64,000 nucleotides of DNA from Epiperipatus broadwayi (Eukaryota > Onychophora > Udeonychophora > Euonychophora > Peripatidae): NCBI GenBank assembly GCA_028023455.1, contig JAQFVV010006215.1:8637950-8701949 (forward strand), given 5' to 3'. This document shows, in pieces, positions 47,884 through 60,744 of the stretch. The translations under genes and the position numbers were made by a program. Positions within the stretch are counted from its first letter, which is position 1. Every line of letters begins with the position of its first letter. The notes beneath the pieces are model-generated. The model made no database searches. It had not been told where the DNA came from and saw nothing but the letters and a program-made list of their open reading frames with translations.

Positions 47884-50800
47884 TTACAAAACTTACAAAA
47901 GAAATATAAAGTGGAAAACATTACTAACAGGGTTTACCCAACTGCCAGGTGAAACATCTTTCTGTAGTTTTTCAAATTGTTTTTATTTTGCCAACTAAGA
48001 ATAGTTAGAGCACTATGTTAATATGGATATATGCATATTTTTCTTTTATTTCGTGGTTATTAATTTATTAAATTAAATAACATTTTGTTATATATATATT
48101 CCATTGTGTGGCATTATTAATATTATTTTTTTTTTCTTTTTAAATTGATAAATTTGTAAAAACTGTCTTGTAATTTTATCCTAATGAATTTATTTAAAAT
48201 CTCTATGCAGAAATTTATGAACATGAGAATTACAAGAGCAGATCTCATCTCATGACATATTAAAGTGACATAATTCACAGCATGAAGATTGGAACTTTAT
48301 TGAAATTTACTGCAATTTTCTAGAATCACTATATGGGACCTACCACCTGTTTCTGTAATGATAAAAGATCACTGTATAATTTGTTTCAAAAGATTACATC
48401 ACTATTAAACAATAGAGTAAAAAAAAAATTGATTAGAATCATTCAATCTGAAATTCCAAAATTGATTTATTTTCAAATATTACAATAATTTAAAAAATAA
48501 ACACTTCTCCAAAGTTTTCATCTTTTATTATCGGGTTTAATACATTCATATCAAAACTTGATTGTGGAAAAAAAATCTCGTTATAAGTGAGACAAGTAAA
48601 AGATCACCGATAATGAATCTACTTAAATTAGCTGGGATTTATAATATTGCTGAAGCAAGATTTAATTAGGATCGCAGTCACGGCCGATGTATCCATTAAT
48701 AAACACAAATGCTTGGTACTCATGACAATATTATATTAAATTTTTTAAAAAAATGTCTGTGTAATTTGTGCTGTAATGCCTATTTGATTGCTAAAGTTTT
48801 AAAATTAACTGTCTTTTCACGTGATCAACCGTCACACGACCTTTGAATTAAAAAATCTTTTACACTTTTTAAATTAAAACAACAATAAAAATGTACTACT
48901 ACTAATAATATTAATTTATTTTCGCAGGATTAAGTCTCTCATCCTGTTTCTAATAACAAGTCGTTTTTTATTTGTTTCATTGAACAATATTTGTTATTTT
49001 AAGAATAATCATTAGATTTGATAAAGATGGTTTTTAAAACTAACGTCATTTTTATTTCATAATAAAATATTGTCGGCCAATATTTTAAGTTTAGATTTGC
49101 TTTATATTTTTGTTATAAATTAACTTTACAAATAAATGCAGACTTGTTTGCATATATTATGTTTCCCTGATAATAATGCTTAAGAAAGTAGTAAGTGAGA
49201 TGTCAATGTGAATATTTAATTATATATAAATAAAAAAAGGGTAGATAGATAGATAAACAGGTAAAAAGATAAGAGAGTTGGCATGCAGAAGACAGCCATC
49301 AGGCAGGCAAGTAAATAGATAGGTAATTAGCCACCATATTTCTTTATAATAAATAATGAAATAACTACTCTTTCTTATTGCATTTCTGAAGAAGATTGCC
49401 TCAGTAATCGAAATTATAAACTATAAAAAAGGGTGGTAAATAAAGTATTGTGTAACAGTAATAAAGTGCATGGACAATTTAGTATTATATGGTAAATTAT
49501 AAATACTTTATTCTATAGGAGCTTATATGAAAATTCAAATAAATTTTAAATACTGGAATTAAATAAACTGAGATGCAATTCATAGATCTTGAACCCATGA
49601 ATACATCATTCCACCAATGCCTTAAACCTATAGACCATAACAGAGTTCTGAACCATATATACAACTTCCAAAAGCTTAAATAATAATAAATGTAAACTAT
49701 TGGTTGAAAAACAATAACAGTATATTTTCTTTCTTAATAATAAAAATTGCATTTAAAAATCACTTTATTATTTTGTGATCAGTTATTGTTTTTGCTTTTT
49801 ATTTGGCATTCTAGCTTAACTTTGAATATTACTTTTCAGAAAAAAAAATAGTTAAAAATCTATTCAGTGACCAATATCAGATGGCTATTTCATTAGGCTA
49901 TATTGTGACTTACTGGAAACATTTCAAGCTTGAATGAAGAATCTTCACCTATTCAAATTATTTTTCAATTATATCCAAATCTGAACCTCAGATTGTGGGA
50001 CAAAGTAAATCTAATTTATAATCATATAAACTTACACTTTATCATCATTCCATGCTCTTGATCTAAAATTGAATTGTATACTCTATTCACAACCATTATT
50101 TTTTAATTCTCTTTTTAAAGTGACTATATTTCTTTTAGTCTTTTTTATTAAAGTGTATATAATTTTTTTTATTAATATCTTTGAATTGCTTAATTCATCT
50201 GCTTGTTTTTTCCCTCCCTTTTTTTATTATAAAATTTTAACATTTTTTCTTTATAAAATAAATATAAAAAATCAAAAAATCATAGGAATGTTAACCATTA
50301 AAAATAAAGTATAATAAAAATATCATTATTTTCAATATTTGTATTTTCAATATTTTAATGCACAATTAATATTCTCATGTTTTCATTTACTATGTGATAT
50401 AATAAGCTAAAAAATATAATTTAAATAAAAATAGAAATGTCACTATATATGGTAATGTGATATAATGTAGTATTATTTTTTTAGCATATTATTAAAACCA
50501 TTGCAAGTAAGAAGATTTGTAACAATGATAATAAGAATCTGATTTTGATGTTATTATTTTGACTTGCTTACTTAACAAGAGAATGTATGTTAAAATCTCT
50601 TAGGATGACTTTTCAGATAAGAAGTTAAAATATTGGAATTTTAGCATAAATCTATATAAAAGATTTCAATATTTATAACAGTATATATGATAAAGGATTT
50701 AAATCAAAATAATGTTATATTAAAAACACTATGAAACAAAACTAACCAATATTTTTCAGCAAATAAGAGAGAAATAGTATTATATATATATTGTAACTTT

Positions 50801-51299
50801 TAGTTTTTGCTAGTAAAGCTAAACTCCCAGTTATTTAATTTACCTAAGTGTTAAAACTAATTTTTTTTAATAACTTAATTTTATTGAACTTAATTTTATT
50901 AAGGCTTTACAATTAAATGACAAATAATTTATAAATTATTATAAGCACTTTAATAAGTTTTAATTATTATTAAGAATCATTTTAATATTTTTATTATATT
51001 TTGATTTGAACTTATTTGTAGTTGGAATTAATTTTCAATTGTTAAATAGGAAAAAATGTCCTTGTCTAATTATAAAGTATTACTAAAAGCTATTAATAGC
51101 AGAAGTCCTTTCATGTAGTTTCTAAGGTCTTAAAATTAATGTTTAAATTAAATTGTAGTAATATTTAAGTCTAAATGTTTAATATTAGATATTATTATTC
51201 AATTTTCCTGCTTATAATAAAACATTTCTGTCTAAATTATTTATTCATTAAACTTTATTTGTTCATGCTAATATCATAGAGATTAAATTAGTGTAAATA
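47884..51299. other. AT-rich intergenic sequence
   Basis: 3.4 kb without a supported gene. Near 48673-48693 the string TCACGGCCGATGT resembles the SINE 3' end but nothing else of the SINE is present. The 81-codon frame at 50069-50314 is hydrophobic and AT-driven. Confidence 0.5.
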
Positions 51300-52193
51300 A
51301 AGTTAAGCTATTTAACTTAAGGGATAAAGAGTTAAATTATTACTATTAAAAAGTTGTTTGTTTTTATTAAAAGAAACTTTGGAAACTGTGTAGGACTGTG
51401 CTAATATTTATTAATTTTGGTTTTCACTTCCTTGTTCATAATATTTAAATAACATTATTATGAATTAATTAAAATAATGAGCTTATTCTGGATAACTTCT
51501 AATTTATTTAATATAGTTTAGAATTGTTATAAAGAGTAATGTAATATTATGTTCAAAACAATATAAGTTATACTGTAATATTTTATTTTTAGTTCATTTT
51601 AATAATTTTAATTTCATAATTGTTTTTAGAATGCTATATTTTTAATTACAGCCAAGACTTTATGCAAATGAATTTCTATTTTTAGTTTGATTTTCCAAAT
51701 ACCAAATTAATTTTTAAATTTAATATAAGAGATCAAGAGGTGTAAATTTAAAACTATCAATTTTCAATCAATCAAATCAATCACATGATTGGTGTAGAAA
51801 TATACACACTGGATGAGTCTGCACATACATAGTGAAAGAACACATAGGAAGAAAATAAACTTGCTTATTTATTTTTTAATTAATTGCAGAATTAATCATA
51901 GGTTTATTTATTTTTAAACAATTTTATTTTTGTGTAGTAATGTGTCCTGAAACAAGTTTTAATTCATGTACTAAAACTTTAAGCTAAAGTCTATTTGGAA
52001 TTCCAAGGTCAACAATTTTAAAAGAAAAATAAAATGGAAAATTTAAATAATTATTTCTCTGCAATTGTTGAATTATATTTATTCAATATTAACATTTTTT
52101 GCAATTTTCAATTTTATACTTAGAATAAATTTTATTAATAGTCAAAATAAGAGTCATAGATCATGTGACTCTATCTCTTAAGCTTGTAAGTTA

Positions 52194-52422
52194 TAAACAA
52201 TGAGGATTGCCATGTAGATGTCTGAAAATTTCAGATTTTCCACTCAGTAGATAACTTTTAGATAAGTGCTTGGCTTTGGGTTGGTATTTTTAGATCTAGT
52301 ATAAGCACGAAACCATGGTCAGGGGTTTGGGAGGGGGTTCCTGACAGAAATATTTTAAGTGCTGGCTCTGGCTAAGCATTTATTATAAAGCTTGTAGAGG
52401 AATTGGCAATGCTCATTGTTTA
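52194..52422. repeat. Foldback family F2, copy 1
   Basis: Inverted ends TAAACAATGAGGATTGCCA (52194-52212) and its imperfect reverse complement at 52404-52422. The interior segment ATGTCTGAAAATTTCAGA ... TTTAGATCTAGTAT (52219-52310) is shared with 57846-57938 inside the foldback at 57779-58068. Non-coding. Confidence 0.6.
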
Positions 52423-55400
52423 ATAAATTTTATTCTAAATTTAGTATTTCTTATATCTTAAGTTAAGGCTGTTGAAGACTTGTGTTTTAAAATATTTATA
52501 GAAGTTTTTTAATATTTTTAAAAGCTGTACTTTAGTATTTAAAGAATGTTAAAAGTATAAAAGACTTATTCAAAGACTTTAAAATGTTTGGTGGTCTTTA
52601 GTAATGTTTTGAAATATATCATTTCAATATTATTATAGTTAAACAACAGTTTTCTCTGGGATAAATTCATTTTTCTTTTAAGAAATAAATTACTTTAATT
52701 CTAGATAAAAGAATCTTTGTATTAATTTTAAAATGACATGCTAATTTCTTATCATAGTGAATTATTTATTATCATTGCTTCTTGAGTGAAAGATAGTTAC
52801 TTGCTTATATTTCAATTTATGCTTATGCAAGCTTGATAAGTGAAAACATATCTCAAATATATAAAATAAAAGATTTATTAATTTACTTTTCATTGGAAAA
52901 GCATTGTCCATAATCATGTTTAAGAAAAAAATACTATCTTACCTGTATCATTGACTTTTTACTTAATATTCATTGTTATAATTATTTAAATACGTCTGGA
53001 CAAAATAATAGAAACAACTATTTGTGCTAAAAAACATCAAAATAAACTATATTCATGCTATAATGAATTATAATTTGTTACATACAATTAATTTTCAGTG
53101 AAACCTACTTTATTATATACTTCATTGTTATTATTAGTGCTACAATGTGAATTTATATCCTGTTCTCTCTTTAATAAAATTTGTTCATTCTCTAAGAATA
53201 TTTGCTTCTAGATCTCAGTATTGATTTATATTTTTCTGGAATGAATGAATAAAAGTTAATTTAAGGCTGTAACAATTTGTTAGTGCCTTACTTGTTTTAA
53301 AAAAATATTTAAGGAAACTGAATGACCATTAATATATTTGTGTGCCTATGTTTTATGGACATCTCTTATATAAAAATAAATCTGAATGTTGTGTATCTAA
53401 TATTTTAAATGGCTGTAATTTCAACAAATGGACAAATTTTATATATTTGAATAACTATCCTGAATATTGGTGAAACCCCTAGGATGAAGAATTTTAATAA
53501 TTTAAAATTTGGTATAATGTTAAATAATAATTTTATGCATTTTGTAATTTATTATGTATTTTATTCAGTTATATTATGCATTCTTGTCTGATATATTTTG
53601 TGCATTATTTGTTAATTATAATATCCAGAAGTTCATAGGTATTTACTAATTTATTAATATTGTATTATTTTAATATATCATTTTAAAAGTATTGCTTTGC
53701 CCCAGTCATGAGTAATTTATCTATCTAAATGAGGGCATTTGTGCAAAATCAGTGAGGCTGTTGTATAGTATTATTTTACTATTTATTTCATGCCATATTT
53801 TATTAGGTCAAATTTGAAAAGTAACTTTGTTATCAATTTTCTATATTAGTTATTAATTATTATATTTGTTAGGAAACAGTGCTGCTTATCTTTTCATTAT
53901 ATTTTCCAAGAGATGGTAGCTGGTCTCGTTCTTGATGATATTATTTTATTAGTACATGTATTTTATAAAGAGATTGTGGCATTGTCTCTTTCTTATGATG
54001 GTATTTTTTCATGAGTGGTATATATATTTTTAATGTTTCATATTTTTCATAAATGCTTTGTTTGAGACAATTTCTATTGTTCATAATATTTATGGTGGTT
54101 CATTCTCATTTTTCTCATATTTTATGAGACAAAGGTCCTAGCATATTTATTTGCCCTCAAAATGTAGGCACTCTTTGGATTTTATTCCTTGATTAGATTC
54201 ACTGCCTTATTTATCTTCTTCTCTCAGATCATATTTTGTATGTAGCCATATGTGGTGTACCACATGATTTCATTATTATTATGGCAATTGATATTGATAT
54301 TTGTTTATGAGGCGTATCATTTGTTTTCAGTTGCACTTTTGACTACTGTTAGTGGAGATTAGAGATGATTCTGGTGTGTAAATTGTTTTGCTATATTTTT
54401 TCTGCATTACAGAATATAAAACTGATAGTTCATTTATTAAAATTTTTTAAATATAAATTTTAGGCAAAAATAAGTAATATGTATGATCGTAAGCATTGAT
54501 TGATCGCTGGATTGGTAAGACATGATTGGTATCATTCTTGTGATATTATATTGTAATTGGTATGCAAAAATGTTGAATATCTTGTAATAATGCTTAAGTT
54601 AATAAATGTTTTTATCATTCAAAAAAAATACATGGCTTATTGTAATAATATCCATGTCAGTATGATTATGTCAATCAGACAAGTTAAAATAGTTAATTAC
54701 AATTTAATTCATAAATTTATTTGTTTATTACCTTAAACTACAACGTGTGAAATTGTATTTTTTCAATGCATTAAGATCGTATAACAATGTATTTAAACAG
54801 TTCATTTTAAGTCTGTAGATTTCCATAATTCTTGTTATTGAATTAATCTTATTGTGTAAATAAATGTTATATTTTATTGTTAAATTTTTGTGTTTGATTT
54901 TAATATCATCTCAATCACATATCAATTATTCAGAAATCTTAACATTTTATGATAAAAATCTTAAGATGATATGACTAATTACACAATTATATTTCTTCTT
55001 ATTGTTTAGAGTACATGCACAGAAAGTTATGTGAAGAATACATTTAAAGAATAAAGTATTTATCCATTTTCTTAATCATAAGCGATCACTATAATTCAAG
55101 TATTAAAAGAAAACTGCTTTTATGATAAAATTATTATCTGCATATTCATTATCCATCATAAATTTTTTAAATTATTTATCTCAACTTTATAGTAAAAGTT
55201 AGTATAAGGAGTTGCCAAAAAATCCCTTATCCACTCTTTGTATTTGCATGCTATCCTAGAATATTATTATTGTATTCTAAATTAAGAGTTTCTATGTATT
55301 TTACTTTAAAGAAAATATAGTTTTTATAATTGGTTATTTATTATTGTAAATTAAGTACATATTATCTGAAGAATAAGTATATGTCTCATCATATTTTTAC

Positions 55401-55748
55401 TAGGATACCATTCATTATTTAATAGCTCATAAATAAATAAGAGTGAAAATTTTAATATTAGAAATACCTAACAAAGAACCTTGATATCTTATTATTGTAA
55501 TTAATGACCAAAAGGAAATTGATTTAGCAAAATAAATTATTATGAAAAGTAAAGTGGCACAAATAAAACTTAAAAAATATTACTATCCTTTATCAAGAAT
55601 TTTGAATTGTGAATCAGATCATTGCAAGAAAATGGTAAGAATAGTGGTGGTGATATGTGTTGTTATATTGGAGGGAGGAATAAAAAATATATTATGAGGA
55701 AGGACATGTTATAACTTAAACTACTCTTTGGTATATGCTTTCAATATT

Positions 55749-57247
55749 CATCATCATCATCAACCATTATCAATCCACTGCAGGATGAAGGTCTCTCCAA
55801 GTTCAATCCATCTTTTCCTATCTTTAGCTTCTCTTCTCCACATCACCCCTACACACTTTCTTATTGTATCCATCTCATATGTGGTCTCTTTCTGGGTCTT
55901 TTACAATCTCTTGGAATCCAGTTTAAAATTTCAATTATCCATATATTATCATCTCTTCTAACAATATGTCCATCCCAACTCCACTTTAGTCTTTTAATTT
56001 TTTCAATGAAGTCAGTAACACCTGTTTGTTCTCTTACTTGTACATTGCATTTTCAATTCCTTTTTGTTACTCCCAACATTCATCTCTCCATACTTCTTTG
56101 AGTGGTCTGAAGTCTCTGTATTGCTCTTCTATTAAGTGTCCAAGTCTCAGATCCATAAGTAAGAACTGGCAAAACACATTTATTAAAAACCTTCCTTTTC
56201 AAACACATAGGCATATTTCCTTTTAGTATTAAGTTATTTCTACCAAAAGCACTCCAAAAAAGTTTAATTCTATGATTAATTCCATCCATTATATTTCCAT
56301 CTGTATTAATAATTTGACCAAGGTATTTGTAACTGTTAACTTCTTCTAACTCATCATAATCAATCTTTATTTTCATATTTTGAGAATATCTATTAAACAT
56401 TACTTTGGTCTTTTTAACATTTATCTTTAGTCCTACTTTTCTACTTTCATCTGATAACTCCTGCAACATTTCCTGTAGATCTAAAGTACTATTTGCAAAA
56501 ACAACTACATCATCTGCAAAATCTAAATGACTTAAATAATTTACATTTACTTTCACTCCTTTAGCTTCCTATTGTAATCCACAAAATACTTCTTGCAGCA
56601 CTGCTGTAAAAAGTTTTGGAGATATGGAGTCACCATGTCTTACACCATTTTCAATGTTGATTTTCCTGCTATCATTATGTAATTTAATTGTTTCTGTTGC
56701 ATTTTTATAAATATTTTTTAAAATATGACAATATCCTGGATCTACACCTTGATGATCCAATGCTTTAATCACTGAAGAAATGTTTATAGAATTAAATGCC
56801 TTTTCATAGTCTACAAATCATAAGCATAATGGCAACTCATATTCATTTGTCCTTTCTATAATTACTCTCAATACCTGGATATGATCTACTGTACTAAAAC
56901 CACTTTTAAATCCAGCTTGTTCTCTTGGTTAGTGGAAATCCAGAGTTTTCTATAGACGAGTTGTAGTTATCTTAGTAAAAATTTTGGATAAAACTGATAA
57001 CATACTGATAGGTCTATAATTTCTAATATCTTCTTTATCACTTTTTTTAAATATTAATATTAATACTGCATTCTTCCAATCATCTGGTACATCTTTATCA
57101 TTTAGACATTTGGTATATAACTTTGCTAAAAAAAATTCTATTTCTTCACCTGCTTCTTTTAATATATCAATTATAATTCCATCATTACCTGGAGCCTTCC
57201 CTTTCTTCATAAATTTAATTACATGTCTCACTTCCTCATTCAAAATA
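55749..57247 (-). mobile_element. 5'-truncated RTE copy 5
   Basis: Minus-strand RTE 3' portion, with the ATC-type tail from 55749 and truncation at about 57247 in the LNEEVRH segment. CAATATT at 55742-55748 and 57248-57254 is a 7-bp TSD candidate. The unoccupied counterpart sequence in duplication copy A (about 47117) supports these boundaries independently of the TSD. Confidence 0.9.
55760..57246 (-). pseudogene. RTE reverse transcriptase fragment with multiple stops
   Basis: Begins at [22 protein letters not shown] and covers the reverse transcriptase and C-terminal region. In-frame stops: TAG 56950-56952, TAA 56929-56931, TGA 56818-56820, TAG 56569-56571 (where copy 1 has Trp) and TGA 56080-56082 (where copy 1 has Cys). 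About 4 bases are missing near 55868 relative to copy 2, shifting the frame. The second Asp of FVDYEKAFD is Asn here. FADD is retained. More decayed than copies 2 and 3 but still easily aligned. Confidence 0.9.
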
Positions 57248-57778
57248 CAATATTAAGAGCATTTATATTTCATCAAAGTGAGTTGAGATTTTTCCTCATA
57301 TTAAAATTTAATAAACGTTGATCAATACATTTACAAAACTTAGTCATTATTATTCTTTATGCCTATGGCTCTTTTTATTATAGCATATATCATATTTGAA
57401 ATCTTACTGAGTTTAGCAAATATGTTACCATTTATTTAGATAAGGTTATTAATCATTTCACCATAAATTGTCATCTTTCTCCCATAGGTTATATATATAT
57501 ATATATATTCCCTATTCTCATCATTAAAATGTGAATAGTGTTCTAAAAATAAGTATATATATATATGAAGTTGTTAATGCAAATAAAGTTTTATTACAGA
57601 AAAAAATTATCACATGACACATAATTATTCTCACTTTAGCAAAATTCACACAAAAAACATGGACTGAGCTTAAGATATTTATGCAAATTAATTAATTATA
57701 TATATAGTCAATAAAGTACATCATATATAGCATGACATGGCTTTTATGAGCTTGTATTTACAAATATGTAATATAGGG

Positions 57779-58068
57779 AACATACCAATAGCTCAAACAA
57801 GCTCTTAATTGATAAGTTAGATAGCTGGAGTTAAAGACATTTTCATGTCTGAAAATTTCAGAGTTTCTACTTAAATCTTATATAAAATAAGTGCTAGACT
57901 TTAAGTTGATATTTTAGATCTAGTATCTGAATATTCTAACTCCTCACTGAGGTGAACTAAAAGCTCAAAACCAATTGGTCTGGAAATGGTAATGTTCCAG
58001 ATAGAGATTTTAAATATTTTCTCTAACCACATTTGTCAATTAAGAGTTTGTTTGGGTTATTGGTACAC
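57779..58068. repeat. Foldback family F2, copy 2
   Basis: TIRs of about 35-40 bp: ATACCAATAGCTCAAACAAG ... CTCTTAATTG at 57783-57810 and the imperfect inverse at 58033-58066. The interior shares about 90 bp with 52219-52310. Bounded on the right by a TA run. Non-coding. Confidence 0.65.
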
Positions 58069-58361
58069 TACTTATATATATATATATATATATATAACTC
58101 ACACACTAAAAAAGGAGCAACAGATGGAGTAAGCATGTGTATAAAAGCTTAGAAAATCAATTGTAGATATTTTTATCAAGTAATGTGTATAGAGAACTAA
58201 AATATACACAGCAAAAGATGTTTATCTAGATATTGTTTAAATTATTAATCTGCTTACCTATATATATATATTAGTATTAGTAGAAAAAACACATTCATTT
58301 TATATGTTTTTTTTATTTAATTGCAACCTATATGGTATGCATATATTTCTAGGGTATATAG

Positions 58362-60385
58362 CAATCATCATTTTCAAACATTAATAATTGACTGCAATTG
58401 CAGGATCCTGTTTTTCAATCCTATTGATTTTCTTTTGCATATTATATCAATAAACTTTTATATTTCATCTATCCATATCAGCTGTACTTTTTTATAAGAT
58501 ACCTTACAATTTCTGGGATCTAATTTAAGAGTTCATTTATCCATCTTTTGTTTTTTTAGTACCATAATTCTTTCAGTATCAATACTACTTGTTTGTTCTC
58601 TCATAGATTACTTCATTTTAATCTCTTTTTCTTACTCCAAATATATATATTTTCATATTTTAATCTGTTAAGTGCTTAGATCTCAGATTCATATACTTGA
58701 AAATACATCAATTAAAAATCTTTTTTTTTTTCAAACACATAGTTAATTTTTTTAATATTAAGTTGTTTCTCTCAAAAGAACTTCTTACAAATTTAAATTT
58801 ATGGTTAATTTGATCTATTATGTTTAGTCAGACTATGTGTTTCTAATTCTTAACAATCTAATTTATGATTATCAGTCATTATAGTCTTCAGCTGATAAAA
58901 GACATTATTTCAAACTTTAATATTCATCTTTAGTCTGACTTTCTTACTTTTATATAATATTTTTTACATTATCTGAAGCTATTCACAAAATAACATCATC
59001 TTAAAAAATTGGGTGATATAAATAATCCCCATGTATTATTGTTTCATTAGATTTCTATTTTAATCTTCAAAGTACATTTTGTAAACCTACTATAAAAAAA
59101 GTTTGAGATATGGAATCACTCTGTGAAAAACAAATAATCAATATTAATCTTCTTCGTATCACTATTTAATCTAATCTCTTTAATTGCTCTGTGATAAATA
59201 TTCTTCAATATATAACCATAATGTGAATCTATATTTTGATTATACAAAGCTTTAAATATTGTAGAAATGCTTATACAATCAAATGCCTTTTCATAATCTA
59301 TAAATTTAAAATATAAAAACATCATATGATCACAATTCCTTATGATTACACAAGCTGTTGTTAGCAAATTCTTTAGAAAGTATTGCTATATAGTTTAAGT
59401 CTTAGTAATAAATGGATGCAGAAAGATTTGTGCGTAAAATCTCTATCTAGTGCTTACTCGCCCTATATCATAGGCCTAGATACTAGCCTATGGCTTTCAT
59501 CAGTTAAGAGCTTTGGATCTAAGAGCACTGGACTTAGATCTAAGGATTAATGCAACCCTCCAGCAGACATCTTTTACTTATTTACTTAACCATAAAGCCA
59601 GAAGCTCAAGGTAAATATACATTAATGTTTTTAATTCAAGCTCATTTTGAACTCCTAGCTTCATAATTAACTTTATAAATAGGTAAAAGGTGGCTTCTGG
59701 AGGGTTGCCTTAATTCTTAGTTCTAGGTGCAGTGCTCTGAGGTCCAAAACTCTTAACTTATGAAAGCCACAAGCTAGAAACTAGTCAGTAAATATTAGAT
59801 GAGTAGATACTAGAAGGGATTTTGTGCACAAACTTTCCTGTAATTTGTTCTTTTTGTTGATTAGAATCTAAAGTTCACTGAAGACATATTGTAGTTATTT
59901 TAGTAAAGACTTGTATACAATTGATAAAAAGGTAATAGATCTGCAATTTTTAATATTGTATTTATTAACTTTCTTAAATGTTGATATTACAGTTGATTTC
60001 TAGAAATATAGAATGTTTATCATATAGATTTTTGGTATATACTTTTGCAATTAAGTTTTCTATTTCTTCACTTGCTAGTTTTGGGATATCTACAGTAATA
60101 CTGTCATTTCTTGAAGCTATTGATTTTTTCATAGATTTAATTGCAGGACTCACTCTGCAATTAAAATGTTTGGCAATTTGTAAAATGCACTGACTATAGA
60201 AGTTAATTTATTTTCCTGATATTTATTGCTGTACAATTTTTTTTATAGAACATTTCCACACATTTCATAATGTCATCTCTCTTTTTAGTAATAATTTTAT
60301 TTTTTCTTCACAATGTTACAACAACTTTTCTTCCAATATGGAAGATGTTGTTTTACACTTTCTAAACTTTTATTCTCCTCTAATT
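58362..60385 (-). pseudogene. Ancient RTE relic (copy 6)
   Basis: A heavily decayed minus-strand RTE copy from a degenerate 3' tail (near 58362; TGCAGGATCC near 58401 corresponds to the CTGCAGGATGAAGG of young copies) to a region near 60385 matching the [15 protein letters not shown] segment. The only open part is 59116-59367, which still reads FIDYEKAFDCISIS and YILKNIYHRA. A foldback insertion splits it at about 59370-59845, with loss of part of the HIQVLREV region. Comparable in decay to relic 4. Confidence 0.82.
59370..59845. repeat. Foldback family F1, large copy nested in RTE relic 6
   Basis: Two inverted arms of about 180 bp: 59413-59600 and 59660-59842. Paired landmarks include TAGTGCTTACTCG with the inverse of GAGTAGATACTA, ATGGCTTTCATCAGTTAAGA with the inverse of CTTAACTTATGAAAGCCA, and GCAACCCTCCAG with the inverse of CTGGAGGGTTGC. 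The left side extends further outward (GTATTGCTATATAG) toward the F1 termini seen at 16.2 and 27.1 kb. The right terminus seems to be missing. Confidence 0.78.
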
Positions 60386-60709
60386 ATACATACAATAAGA
60401 TATGATAATTTCTTGTTTACATATGTTAACTTTTATTTGTTTATTAAAACAATACTATTAATCAATTACATTTTAATACATATTACTATTATTTTTTTAT
60501 CTGGGTGATATATTAAATTCATCCTGATTTTCGATCATTCTTGGTAGTAAACTTATAAATATCAAAAGCTTAATATATATATATATATATATACCACCTT
60601 TATTGTTAAAAGAAGGTTGCCTTGACAGCAGTTTGAACTTGTTGATTGAAATAGATATTGGGATTGACTAAGTGTTGACTAGCTTTTAATAATAATAATA
60701 ATAATAATA

Positions 60710-60744
<35 letters not shown>

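Larger units (their letters stand above)
51300..57480. repeat. Diverged direct duplication, copy B (non-coding, interrupted)
   Basis: Counterpart of 42900-47400. Homology stops at the left junction of RTE copy 5 (55748) and resumes directly after its right junction (57248). AGTGAGTTGAGATTTTTCCTC at 57277 matches AGTGAGTTAAAATTTCTCCTC at 47152, so the RTE insertion is absent from copy A. A foldback element also lies in this copy at 52194-52422. Boundaries approximate. Confidence 0.65.

Noticed and set aside
48660-48700. Fourth SINE copy suggested by TCACGGCCGATGT
   Set aside because: Only about 13-20 bases resemble the SINE 3' end; no head, tail or TSD.
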